A stretch of DNA of 20,705 nucleotides from Seison nebaliae (GCA_023231475.1 JALJEE010001111.1:1-20705); one strand, 5' to 3'; numbered from the stretch's first letter, positions 8,421 through 19,440 are shown. The notes: generated by a model from the sequence alone, not told the origin. Made by a program: numbers and translations.

Positions 8421-9907
8421 ATGACGGATGACGCAATCGAAAGTGCGAAATGTGTTGAAGTTGCGAAGAAAGCATTGAAACAAAATGATATATCGAAAGC
8501 AATTAAATTTTTTCAGAAATCTCTTCGAATTTCACATAACGCTGAAGCAGAATGTTTATCATTTAAATTTTTTTTTCTTGAACAACTTTCTCATTTTCAT
8601 CGAATTAGATTATTTAGAACAACTTTGCAATAAACGCAATACTTCCAACAATAATTTTAACGATAATGATAATACTTATACATCGTCACAATCTCATTCT
8701 TATCATCAGCAATCGACTAGTGAGACGAATTCGGAAAATTTAAGAAAACGTCAAAGTTTCCCCATTTTAATTGTCATTTTGAAAATATTCTTTAAAATTT
8801 TATTTTTTCAGAACATTCAAATCCCGATTCTTCTCATTCATCATATGAAAGTTATTTGAATTATTAATTTGTATTTAAAAACGATTTTAAATTATTAAAT
8901 TCTTTAAAATTTAAATTTTAGAAAGATCATCATCTTCACATGCGACTGATGAAATAAGAAAGTTTAATTTTATTCAAATTTTTTATTTTATTCCTCCTTA
9001 TAAAGAATTAAGTCGTGTGAGAATTTTTATGATGTTCTTGGTGTGTCGCGTGAAGTGACGAAACCTGATTTGAAGAAAGCTTATCATCGATTATCATTAA
9101 AATTCCATCCAGACAAGAATAAGACACCGGGATCAACAGAAGCTTTTAAGAAGATAGGACAAGCTTTTCAGACATTAAACGATCCGAGAAAGAGAGAAGA
9201 ATATAATTATCAATTGACACATCCAAGATCATCAACACATTATTCGAATAACGCCCATTATCATACTTATTATGGTTATTGGGATTTTATTCATTGATTA
9301 ATTTTTCAAATTAATATCGTTTTTGTAGAAGATGAGATTTCTGCAGAAGAATTATTCTCTCGATTCTTTCCATCAATGTTCAATACGTACGAAACAGATC
9401 ATACCGAACGGTTCCGTCGAACTCATACGGAACATGTGCGAAGAGGAAATCATCAAACGAATAATCGATCAGCTCTCCTTCAATTACTTCCCATCTTATT
9501 AATCGTTCTTATGACATTGCTAAGTGGATTAATGATGCCTGAACAACAATATTCGATGTCAAGAAGCGAACGATTCTCATTGAGAAGAAATACACAACGT
9601 CTCAACATCGATTATTTCGTTCAACCCAATCGATTTCCTGCTGAAGATGTTGAACGTGTTCGTCAGATCGAAAGACAAATCGAAGAAGAATATATAACAA
9701 ATCTACAACAAAAATGTTTTCGTCAAAATCAACAACGTTTCAATTTTATTCATTCTAATTTCATTTCATATGCCATATTCTTTAGGAGATATGAATATTT
9801 GGAAAGCAAGAAATTTCGGTTCATCATCCGATTTGGAGAGAGCGAAAGGAACGACACTACACGCCTGTCAACGACTCGAACAATTGTCGAAAAGACTCGC
9901 TGTTTAA
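8421..9907 (+). CDS. DNAJB14: DnaJ homolog subfamily B member 12/14 (ER membrane co-chaperone)
   Basis: Seven exons: 8421-8553, 8609-8755, 8812-8850, 8922-8961, 9006-9274, 9329-9736, 9786-9907; total 1158 nt (385 codons; human DNAJB14 has 379). The N-terminus ([20 protein letters not shown]) matches the family's helical repeat. The J domain covers about residues 125-190 with [27 protein letters not shown] (HPD near 153) and [25 protein letters not shown] opens the Gly/Phe region, one transmembrane helix ([20 protein letters not shown]) lies at about 256-278, and the DUF1977 tail ends in [13 protein letters not shown]. In animals these tail-anchored-like ER proteins recruit cytosolic Hsc70 to degrade misfolded membrane proteins. 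The start ATG at 8421 follows an in-frame TGA at 8412. Whether 12 or 14 is the better name cannot be settled; most invertebrates have a single co-orthologue. Confidence 0.93.
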
Positions 9908-10001
9908 GAGAGAATAGGAGGAGGACGGAGAATAAATTGTGAATCATTTTGGCGAATTGATTGGGAAGAATTTCATAATGTGATGTCTGGAAATGATTCT
10001 A

Positions 10002-10007
10002 AATAAA
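10002..10007 (+). terminator. poly(A) signal of the DNAJB12/14 gene
   Basis: A canonical AATAAA lies 95 nt after the stop codon at 9907. It fits a short 3' UTR. Confidence 0.55.
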
Positions 10008-10210
10008 ATTGTTTGAAAAGAATTATTATTTTGGAATGAGGAATATTTGAATGAAATAATTTGATCGATTATTGATGAAAGTTTTAGATCAAGAGATTAT
10101 GATTATTTATCGTGCAAAGAGAGAAAAATGAAAGACTAACAGAAATTTTATGAAGTTTCGGATAAAATTTTTAAAGAAGAAAACTTTCATAATTCCAATT
10201 GATTATATTG

Positions 10211-10276
10211 TTATTTCTCCTCCTCCTTCATCTCCTTCCTTTCCTTTTTGTTCTTTCTTCCTCTTCTACCTTCTAC
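10211..10276 (+). repeat. polypyrimidine tract (CT-rich)
   Basis: The plus strand is almost pure C/T here (CTCCTCCTCCTTC, CTCCTTCCTTTCC, TTCTTTCTTCCTC). Such tracts can form triplex DNA. No gene function is implied. Confidence 0.6.
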
Positions 10277-10581
10277 GACCATCTTCACCGTTACCATTAT
10301 TATTTACATCCTTTTTTCTCCATTTTTAGTCATTTCGTTTCTAAAATAATCTTGAAAATTCTTATTTATGGAAATACACAACAACATTCTTTCTCATCTT
10401 CTTCCATCTATTTCCTGAAAACAAGGAGTCGAACGGAAACCGATCGAGGAGATGAAGTGAAATGTTAATAATTGAATCGATTCCTCTTCTTTCTAAAACT
10501 TTTCTCTTCATTGTTCGCTAATCGATGTGTTCATGAATTAAGAAGAAATCATGCAATCCTATTCTCCTTCGCACTCACTCT

Positions 10582-10607
10582 CACACACACACACACACAA
10601 ACACACA
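10582..10607 (+). repeat. (CA)n microsatellite
   Basis: An uninterrupted run of CA repeats with one A insertion (ACACACAAACACACA), preceded by CACTCACTCT. A likely length-variable marker. Confidence 0.9.
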
Positions 10608-11251
10608 TTTATTCGATTAATGATTATTTATTTCTATTGTTTGTACAAAATTATTTCTCAAACTAATCAGCCAGAAGAAATAAGAAATTTTTCCCATTTT
10701 TTTAGACAGAAAATTTTCCTTTCATATTTTCTTCAGTGTAATTCTATTGATCCTCATTATCCAAAAAAAAAAAATAAGAATAAATGAAAGATCAAAATTT
10801 GATGGAAAGACATAAAGTCTCTTTCACAAGTTCTCCAAATTCTTTTATTCTTTTCTTGTAAAGAAGAAAATTGCTTAAAATAAAGAATTTTAATTTTTTT
10901 TTCCAACGATTAATTGGAATAGTGGAAATTTACATAAATATCATTCGTTTCCTTTTCTTATTTAAACTTATGTCGTTCCATAACAAAAAATATAATAATT
11001 TGGAAATCGTTTCTGAGAAAAACGAAAGAAAATCTAAATTGATTTTGTAAGTCAATGAAATTAGTAGCTCTGAAGTCGTGAGAGACTTGTTGAAACAAGA
11101 AATTTCTCTTTCTGTCTTTTTGTACATGTCGCAATTTCTTCGATAAAAACATCATATTTTCGTTTGAAGGTGAAAAAGTAAATTAATCGAATTTTTCTTT
11201 TCTGAAAAATTTATTCCCATTATCATTAATCCATTAATTATCTCTTGGACA

Positions 11252-13270
11252 ATGTTGCAAAAGATTATTATGGATTTAATGACCAATAGTACCATCATCG
11301 AAAGTGAATCGACGAAGAAACCATTACAATTCCATACGCGACGAAATGCCATTGTCCAACCATTATTAACCGGTTTCATTTTCTTTTTTTAAAATTTAAA
11401 AAAAAAAATGTTTTAAAAATAAAAATTTTTTTTTTTTTTCAAGATCTGTATCAAATCTCAATGAGTTACGCTTACTGGAAATGTAAACGTCATGATGATT
11501 ATAGTGTGTTCGATTTGTTTTTTCGACGGAATCCTTTCGGTGGTGAATTCGCAATTTTTGCTGGTTTAGAAGAATGTTTGAAATTCGTTCAAGATTTTCG
11601 TTTTGACGAAGAAGGTCAATAATTTTTTTCCATTAATTTTCTCATTTGTCTAATTTCAAATTAAATTTTTATTTTTTAGACATCAATTATTTGCGACGTG
11701 TATTACCGTCATATGTCGAGAATGATTTCTTCGAGTATTTGGAGAAAGTTAATTGTGATGAAGTTCGATTATTTGGGATAGCTGAAGGGACGGTTGTATT
11801 TCCCAGAGTTCCTCTCATTCGAATTGAAGGACCATTGGCCATTGTACAATTACTTGAAACGGCTTTATTAAATTTAGTCAATTTCTCAAGTTTAGTAGCA
11901 ACAAATGCTGCTCGTTTCCGATTTGCCGCTGGTTACGACAAACAATTATTGGAATTTGGATTACGACGAGCACAAGGTCCTGATGGTGGATTATCAGCAT
12001 CACGATATTGTTATATTGGTGGATTCGATGCCACATCAAATGTATTAGCTGGAAAGTTATATGGAATTCCAGTGAAGGGAACACATGCACATTCCTTCGT
12101 CGCTTCTTTCACATCGAATGAAGATATCAAAAATTTGCCGATTATGAATCGAAAGACTTGGAAGAATTCAGAGAATTTTTATGATATTTGTTTGGAGAAA
12201 TTGAAGACTGTTTGTCAATTATTGTCTATCGGAGAAGAACAACCACATCGAGGCGAGTTTTGTGCATTCATTTCTTATGCGATTGCATTCCCTGATTCGT
12301 TTCTCGCATTGATCGATACTTATGATACGTTGAGATCTGGATTGAGTAATTTCATAGCAGTTGCATTAGCATTAGATGAATTGGGTTATAATGCCGTTGG
12401 TATACGATTAGATTCAGGAGATCTCGCTTATCTCTCATTGGAAGTTCGTGAACGATTAATGAAAGTTTCCGTTGCAACAAAGAATGAAAATATTGGAAAA
12501 ATCAGAATTGTCGCATCAAATGATATTAATGAAGAAACGTTGAATTCATTGAATCAACAAGATCATTCGATTGACTCTTATGGAATTGGCACTCATTTAG
12601 TTACATGTCAAAAACAACCAGCACTTGGTTGTGTTTTCAAAGTTCTTTCTTTAAAAATTTATGAGGGAAAATGAAAATTTTAGTTAGTTGAAGTGAACAA
12701 AGAAGCAAGAATCAAATTAAGTCAAGATCTAGAGAAAGTAACAATTCCTGGAAAAAAAGAAGTTTATCGATTATATTCGAAAAACGGTGATTCCATTCTC
12801 GATCTAATGCAATTAGCAAGTTTGAAATTTTTTTTATTTTAAAATTTGAATAATTTCCTATTCAGATGAAGAACCGCCAAAACCGAATGTAAGAATTCTT
12901 TGTCGAAATCCTTATGTGGAATCGAAGAGAGCTTATGTTGTTCCGTCCAAAGTGGAAAGATTATACAATTTATTTTGGAGAGGAAATGCTGTTGAAATGA
13001 GAGATCCATTTGGAAATCAAGAAGAAATTATATCAAAATTACCATCCATTAGTGAAGTTCGACAACATGCACGAAATCAATTGATTTGTTTAAGAGATGA
13101 TATTAAACGAGCATTAAATCCAACTCCATATAAAGTTAAAGAATCATTAAAATTTTATTTTAAATTTCCTAAAATTCTTTCAATTCTTTCAGATTTCCGT
13201 CAGTGATTGCTTATATAAGTATATGCATTCACTCTGGTTAGATAATGCGCCTGTTGGTGAATTATCTTAA
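11252..13270 (+). CDS. NAPRT: nicotinate phosphoribosyltransferase
   Basis: Six exons: 11252-11372, 11444-11614, 11680-12641, 12684-12819, 12866-13134, 13193-13270; total 1737 nt (578 codons; human NAPRT 538). The enzyme converts nicotinate plus PRPP (with ATP hydrolysis) to nicotinate mononucleotide, the first step of the Preiss-Handler NAD pathway in the cytosol. Family motifs in order: [76 protein letters not shown], the active-site GTHAHSF (about 231), GIRLDSGDL (about 341), and GIGTHLVTC...[12 protein letters not shown]. The C-terminal lid is in exons 4-6. An in-frame ATG at 11270 is an alternative start; the first ATG gives a few extra residues. Exon 3 is long (962 nt). It converges on the coiled-coil gene, with about 285 nt between stop codons. 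All catalytic motifs look intact. Confidence 0.95.
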
Positions 13271-13459
13271 AATAATAATTCTTCGTTTTCTAATTTAATT
13301 TGATTTCGTTCATTTGTTTTTTGTCCGTTTCATTCCAGTGATACGTTTTAAATTTCCACTTCTTTTTTATTGACTAAAGAAAGGTAGACATATTTCAGAG
13401 AGAGAGATGGTGAACAGTAACGAATTATTATCTCTCATTTCTTTTGTGAATTATAAAAA

Positions 13460-13465
13460 TTTATT
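13460..13465 (-). terminator. poly(A) signal of the coiled-coil gene
   Basis: AATAAA on the minus strand, about 90 nt past the stop codon at 13555. It lies within the short convergent spacer shared with NAPRT, so the two 3' UTRs probably meet or overlap. Confidence 0.5.
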
Positions 13466-13554
13466 TATAAACTTTTTTTTCAATTATTCCTAAGAATTAA
13501 AATAATAGAAATGTTTTATAAAATATTTATAGAATCAAATTTAAGAAAAATTCC

Positions 13555-14919
13555 TTAAAAATCCTTCATTCTCTCATTATTGTTATTGATATTGAAATGG
13601 TTAGATAAAAATTGAACATCCTGATTTATTTCATACGTTTCAAGATGATTCAACATATTATTCATGGGAATCGTTTCAATATCGATGGAACTATTTTCTG
13701 GAATTCCATCGGAATCAATATCGATCATACAATTTTCCATATTACTCAATATACCATCAGTTGTCAATTTAGGTTGTTGGAATTTGAAACAGTTTGCCAT
13801 ATCTAATTTATTCTTCATTCTTCTCATTTTTCCCTTCTTATCGAATATTTCATTGGGAATATGTTTCTTTTTCATCTTCATCAATTTTTCAATATTTGAA
13901 TTTTTCAAATGTTTTCCAATATTCTCACATTGATTATCAGATAAATGTGTTATAAGCATTTTATGTAACTCTTCCGATATGAATCGATATGATCTCATTA
14001 ATTTCTTCATTTCTTCATATTCTTTCTGTTTGTTAATCGGTTGCTGCTCTTTAACTTTGTGTCGCAATAATTTTTGGAAAAATGTTGATAACAAGTCTAT
14101 TTGCTTACTATATTCATGTTCAGTGACCATTTCTGTATAGAGTGTGTTGTTCAACTCTAACATTTGTTTTGAATATGTCTCATTTAGTTCCATTACTTTT
14201 TCGTAGAAATCATTAAAAATGATCTTGTTATGTTGAATGGTGGATTCTTTCCTCAAAATAATTGACTCGCAAACTGCAATTCTTTTTCTCTTATTTTCGA
14301 TCTCATCATTCAATATCCTTATCTTATTTTCGTAGTTTTCCATTATTTTATCATTTAACCTTTCATCATTCTTTTTGAGAATACTATCTTGGGAAAGCCG
14401 TTTAAGCTCCATATCATTTGCCATAAATTTTTCTTTACTAATTTCAATTGTTGAAGAACTTTCGTCAAAAATTTTTTCCGTAAGTTTCATCTTTTCACTA
14501 ATTAATGTTGATTTGTTTTCATTTTCAAATTCCGCATGTTTATTTGTACTTATTTCGATACTGGTAAGTGAACTGCTGGAGATAGGTTCTTCTGTTAATC
14601 CTTGCAATCGAAAAGCACAAGCAAAGAAGCTGATAAATTTACTGAATGGTTTTCGTGAATCGACACCGGTTTTATCCTTTAATTGTTTCAAGTCAGTACA
14701 ACAGGAAATTTGTTGATCAATTTGATAATCGTAACTATTGTTACTATTGTCAAAAGTGGTTTCATCAGGACAATTCTTTAAACACTGGAGAATATTTTCT
14801 TTTGACAAATCTAAATTTCTTGGGTTTGGTGATGGCAGTTTATCTTGAAAACTGTCATCATTAATCTTTTTTCGCAAAATAGTCGTTACGATATCAGAAT
14901 CAATACGTTGAATGCTCAT
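13555..14919 (-). CDS. intronless coiled-coil protein, function unknown
   Basis: This is a 454-residue protein of a family I do not recognise. Residues 1-130 are polar and probably disordered (many Ser, Asn, Asp), with a Cys-containing patch (SCCTDLK). Residues about 130-345 are rich in Lys/Glu with heptad-like Leu/Ile spacing (ENYENKIRILNDEIENKRKR; FYEKVMELNETYSKQMLELN), a long coiled coil. The last 90 residues are acidic and Asn-rich (SDGIPENSSIDIETIP; NHFNINNNNE). The coiled coil faintly recalls the C-terminal domain of TACC centrosomal proteins, including a KIMENYENKI start, but that is only a suggestion. No membrane segment or signal is present. The long intact frame and the upstream cluster of MYB-type sites argue for a real gene. 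Its lack of introns contrasts with CATSPERB, the DNAJ gene, NAPRT and the metalloprotease. Confidence 0.72.
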   Translation of the reverse strand: MSIQRIDSDIVTTILRKKINDDSFQDKLPSPNPRNLDLSKENILQCLKNCPDETTFDNSNNSYDYQIDQQISCCTDLKQLKDKTGVDSRKPFSKFISFFACAFRLQGLTEEPISSSSLTSIEISTNKHAEFENENKSTLISEKMKLTEKIFDESSSTIEISKEKFMANDMELKRLSQDSILKKNDERLNDKIMENYENKIRILNDEIENKRKRIAVCESIILRKESTIQHNKIIFNDFYEKVMELNETYSKQMLELNNTLYTEMVTEHEYSKQIDLLSTFFQKLLRHKVKEQQPINKQKEYEEMKKLMRSYRFISEELHKMLITHLSDNQCENIGKHLKNSNIEKLMKMKKKHIPNEIFDKKGKMRRMKNKLDMANCFKFQQPKLTTDGILSNMENCMIDIDSDGIPENSSIDIETIPMNNMLNHLETYEINQDVQFLSNHFNINNNNERMKDF

Positions 14920-15649
14920 CGTCTTATTTCATTCATTCTTTAGTAATATCTGCCCTTATAACTGTTTGACTATTATGTCTAGCAACGGAATAACTGTTGC
15001 ACTATAACTGCTTATACGTACCAATTAACAATGGTAAAGTTTGTAATTATAATTACACGTCATCTCTCTCTTTTAAAATTCGTAATAATTACGTGTTTCC
15101 TACTGTTATATTTCGACTTGTCTTAAAATACGCTTGTTCAGATAAAAAAAATTTTAAATATAAAATATTGTTAATTATACAAAAATATTATAGAAGAGGG
15201 GTGGTTAACAGTTGTGTATAGATTATGTACTAGAGAAGTCTCAAAAAATTGATACAAAATTATGAGAAAATTGACGATAATAAGGAAATTTTTAGATTCT
15301 CTGATAGTTTTTGTCTTTCAAATTATAAATATCAGATTCGTACCAAATATGTGCCAGTTGTAAATATAGTTAAATTAATAAATATTGCTAAAATGAATTC
15401 GTAGAACAGCTATTACTTAATAGTCTTCACCAAAAAGAAAATTTAGTATTTGATAAATGATAAACAGTTTTAAAATATTCACAGTAATAATTAATTCATC
15501 AAATCATCATTAATGATTATAATTACTAATTGAAGTGTTTATTAAACAAATAATTAAAAATTCTTTCGGATATAATATTGGAAATGAATAAGATTACTTG
15601 ATTCAATTTAACTTAACTTGTCGCTTTTTTGATTGGGTTTATACATATT
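14920..15649. promoter_or_regulatory. divergent promoter region between the coiled-coil gene and the metalloprotease
   Basis: This 730-nt AT-rich spacer separates two outward-facing genes. Its left part holds four MYB-type hexamers (listed separately). Further sites of the same type occur singly, e.g. TTAACAGTTG near 15205 and CAGTTG near 15356. Short open frames here have no motif. No RNA gene is seen. Confidence 0.5.
14959..15010. promoter_or_regulatory. cluster of four MYB-type binding hexamers
   Basis: TAACTG at 14959-14964, CAACGG at 14983-14988, TAACTG at 14991-14996 and TAACTG at 15005-15010 all fit the animal MYB consensus YAACNG on the same strand. They sit 40-91 nt upstream of the ATG of the minus-strand coiled-coil gene, in the proximal promoter position. 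Confidence 0.4.
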
Positions 15650-18600
15650 ATGTATATCTCGGTTGGGCTTTCTGTTCTGTTAAGTTTTTATTACGACGCT
15701 TTATTCCTTCATTTGCATATCGAATGTGAGAGAGATGTTACCTTAAGTGACTTTATGATTGAAACGGTTTGTGATAAAAAGTTTAATATTCCGATGGAAA
15801 AGACGCGACCTTTGGAAGTTTCAATTACACTGAATAATGTTACGAATCTCACTGTCTCCTTAACTGTGGATAAGATTGTCGAATCTAAAATATTTTCCAA
15901 AAAACACAAAGAGAAGGTGTTAAATATAAGTCATTCACTTAGACATTTAGTTAGTGAAAGATTCCGTTTAGACGTTTGGAAACTTTTTAGAAAATGACAT
16001 TTTTTAGACGATATCGAACAATAATGACATTGATCATCTTTCACGTTAGTAGTGATGATGGAGAGTTAGAAGAATCTAAAAAGAAGATGAGGAAAAATCA
16101 TTTATTATTTGAATATCATACGTTGGTGGTTAATCGACAATTGATTGGCAATTTAAACAGATGGGTATCGTACAAGGGTCAATCGCGTTTTTCTCACGCG
16201 GCGTTACGAGCACCACCGTTTAAACATAGTCATATAAATTTGGCGGTTGTCATCGATAGAGAAATGCTAAAATATATGACAATCGCTTTACGTGAAACAA
16301 ATCGATTATTAGGAAGTCGAATATCGGTCGATCGTTATACTATCAGGAACTCATTAGCATATTACATGAAAGGACATATTGACAGTGTTAGAATTATTAA
16401 AATTTTTCTAATCTATTTAATCTAATCGTAATTTCGGTTAGTTCAATCGTTTAATTTGGGATGAATTTCGAATGCAATTCCATTTAGTCAAAGTCATTTT
16501 AATGGAAGTTTTACATTTAATAAATTTTTTCTTTCATTTAGTTCATTCTTCAAACATTGCTAGACAGATAGAAAAGCACCTTGGGAGAATGAGATATACA
16601 CATATCAGAAGATCGATTTACTTTTTTATAAAAAAACCATGTCAGTACCGAATATTTTGGATATGTTTGGATTGTGGACGAGATCTCTCCAACTAGTCTA
16701 TAAAGAGTATGAAGATGTCAATGTCTTTCTATTGTACTCAGGGTTACTAAAATCGAAGTAAAAAATTGATAATCATCTTTTTTTCATACAGCAATTTTTT
16801 AGTTCATAGAGGTGGTCCTATATTAGGCATAGGATATGGCACTGGTGATAGATGCGGACTGGGATACTTTATTAAAAATGTGCAAATTCGAGTTATAAAA
16901 TTTACTTAAATTGCCAAAGCGTAATATCTAAGAATGTTTGTTTGATTAGAGTATAATGGCAATTTCGCATAACATTGATTTTGCTCTAAGTACTATCATT
17001 TCTTCACATGAAGCCATGCATGTGTTTGTAAAATTTTAATGCACAATAAGTCTAGTTCATGTTTCATTTTATAGTCTTGGTGTGTTACATGCTGAACATT
17101 ATAACAAAGAAAGTTGCATAATTAATGAAAGAGGTTATCCCTATATCATGAAAGGACATTTACCAGATACTAAACCAATCAATGTGAAATTGAGCAAGTG
17201 TTCAATACAATTAATCAAACAAAGTCCGTACGATGGTTGCACGAATGAATCAAGATACTTCAAACATATTTATGAACCTTTAAAATATTCAGATTATAAG
17301 ATTCCTTTTCACAATGCCGAAATATTGAGTTTAGGAAATACTATGCTGACACCGGATATTCATTGCCGTTTGGGACATGGATTGAATTATTTTTGGAATC
17401 GAGTTAAACATTTTAGCAATAAAGTTTTAAAAATATTTATCGTTGGGAAAATTAGGATTCGAGAAATATTTGTGACATGGTCACTTGCCAAAGATTTATA
17501 AATGAACGACGTCAGATTACTAGATCAACAGATGTTACAGAAATAATTCAGTTATTCAACATGACAAACCAAGACGAAGAAACTCTCAGACTTCAAACAC
17601 CTGATGGTACTACATGTCATAACATTGACGGTTTTATTGGAGTTACAACTTTCAAATATTTTATATTTTTCAAATTATCAACTTTTTCTTTAGCAATGTC
17701 ATTCAAACAAATGTATTATTAAAAGCAAAAGAAAAGGTTTCTTCTATTTAATAATTTAACTGATAAAAGATAACTAATTAAAATAATTTTAAAACAGGTT
17801 GTCTATATGATGTTGATTTACCTACGGACACAATTTGTCCTTTATGCCATAAACAAATGAACCAGCGAATGTCATGTATGGACACAATAAAATATAAATA
17901 CTTAAAATATGGTTCTCTCCAACGAGCTTGTGATGAATCACTGGGTTGTTGTAACCTTTGTGAAAGTTAAAATTTATTGGAAAAAAAGTGATATCAATTT
18001 TCTTTCTACTTCACTTCCACAGAATTAATAGCCGCTGATTTCATTGATTTGTGTCGACGGCAAAGTAATTTATTATGTGGAAGAGGTAATAGTTGCTCGG
18101 CGACATCTGATCGTAAATGGTTTCAATGTAAATGTTACACCAAATTAGAAAGTCGCTATCGCGTTAACCTGCAAAATTCTGAAGATTATTTGAATAATTA
18201 TTGTACTGTAACAATGCATCCACCGTATACAGATACAGTTTTGAAAATCATAAAGTTACAATGGGAAAGATATTTGGAACTTCTGAAAGTTCCAACCGAT
18301 TTCACCAAATATTTAGATACTCTAACTAATCATTCGAAAATCGACTGGTTCGGAAAAGTTCGATGGAAGAGACATGAGCTGTATAAGATCAAAAATGTAA
18401 GATATCCTCCTGTTTATACTAAATTCTGTCCTAGCGATGAACGGTGTCGTGGAATATATGGATTTAGAGAAGATAATGAACATTTAAAACCTTACAAAAA
18501 TTCTACAAGAAACAGTAATCCAACTTATAAGATATATTCTTTTGAGCGAAAACATCTGTTGGTAACTAAACATCCTTTAGCTCATCAAAAATATATGAAC

Positions 18601-19440
18601 ATACCAATTACGTTAAAACCGTTCATTAGACATGATCATGATGACATTTATGATTTTAATGTTACACCGATACCTAATACACAACCAGTAAGATCGACAC
18701 AACCTTTCACATTACCTGATTTGCCACCATTACCTCCATTACCTCCATTACCAACCATAAAAGCCAAATATTCACCAAAGTACTCTAATAAAATTTATCC
18801 TCCACTTCCACCATTACCACCTTTACCTACTAGAAATCAGTTAATCCCTAAATTCCAACAGTCAACAAGCTCTTCACAAATAAAACAATCAAGATTTGTC
18901 CCTTCGTTAGCTCCGTTATACTCTAAAATTTATCCGCCACTTCCTCCACTTCCACCATTACCACCTCTACCTACTAGGAGAAAGTTAATATCTAATTCAA
19001 AATACTCAACACAATCTCCACATATAAAACAGTCGTCACCGGTGTCTTCGTTAGCTCCTCTTCAACGTTATTCTCATCGAATTCTGATAACAACGAAATC
19101 ATTTTTATTTCTATCTCAAAATGATTCCACAACCAACTTAACTTCTAACTCGAATGTACTTAAGAAAAACTCCAATGAGACAATAGGAGAATTCGAAAAT
19201 TTTAAAGAAGAGAAATGTCGTAACAAATGTAATAACAAGAATCTTAATGCGTTGGTACCTATTTTAGGGATTCTATTATTAATTAGTTTCGGTATATCAA
19301 TCTTCTTATTTTTCTTAAAACGAGATATAATACACCCAGTTAATCCTGCACAACACCAAATGAAACGGAATGATGAAACATATATGACTTATAGCTACTT
19401 GTACCAAGATCAAACACCATTGCAAAAAAATTTAACATAG
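15650..19440 (+). CDS. ADAM-like (M12B, reprolysin) membrane metalloprotease with Leu-Pro repeat stalk
   Basis: I assembled ten exons: 15650-15949, 15991-16386, 16442-16507, 16564-16742, 16792-16891, 16950-17023, 17075-17402, 17456-17630, 17798-17965, 18023-19440; 3204 nt (1067 codons). A signal peptide (1-19) and short prodomain precede a catalytic domain at about 178-420: INLAVVIDREML, FGLWTRSLQ, DVNVFLLYSG, GPILGIGYG..RCG, then the zinc site HEAMHVLGVLH (367-377) created exactly at the exon 6/7 junction. Met397 in GYPYIM is the Met-turn, followed by SKCSIQLI. Cys-rich exons 8-10 follow (TPDGTTCHNIDGC, CPLCHKQ, CNLCEK, CRRQSNLLCGRGNSC). A stalk with LPPLPPLPP blocks spans about 828-914, then a membrane helix (about 1003-1027) and a 40-residue tail. 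Zn, Glu and Met residues are intact, so it should be an active ectodomain protease. No canonical disintegrin domain is obvious. The exon 1/2 junction (41-nt intron) is the weakest. Confidence 0.86.
18781..19063 (+). repeat. coding tandem duplication in the metalloprotease stalk
   Basis: Two adjacent units (18781-18918 and 18919-about 19063) encode the same order of elements: NKIYPPLPPLPPLPTR (or SKIYPPLPPLPPLPPLPTRR), a polar S/Q/K-rich segment ending in IKQS, then SLAPL. A partial earlier unit (LPPLPPLPPLPTIKAKYS) begins near 18721. Unit 2 has one more PPL step, a sign of continuing slippage. Confidence 0.85.

Larger units (their letters stand above)
9908..11251. other. intergenic region between the DNAJ gene and NAPRT
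   Basis: This 1.34-kb stretch holds the DNAJ 3' UTR, a pyrimidine-rich tract, a CA microsatellite and the NAPRT 5' region. Open frames on both strands here (for example 10199-10468) are low-complexity Ser/Leu/Phe or His/Thr runs without motifs, so I call no gene. Confidence 0.6.

Noticed and set aside
8411-8437. Triple TGACG with TGACGCAAT, resembling an ATF4/C-EBP composite stress site
   Set aside because: Two of the three lie inside the DNAJ coding start (MTDDAIE), so codon use explains them; attractive for an ER chaperone but not supportable.
10199-10468. 89-codon frame with a hydrophobic start
   Set aside because: It is the translation of a CT-rich tract; no motif and no coding-like codon use.
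10930-11379. Minus-strand frames upstream of NAPRT
   Set aside because: Part is antisense to NAPRT exon 1; the rest is AT-rich with no recognisable protein.
14375-14864. Plus-strand frames inside the coiled-coil gene
   Set aside because: They are antisense shadows of the long minus-strand frame, rich in Ser/Phe/Ile as expected from Glu/Lys/Asn codons.
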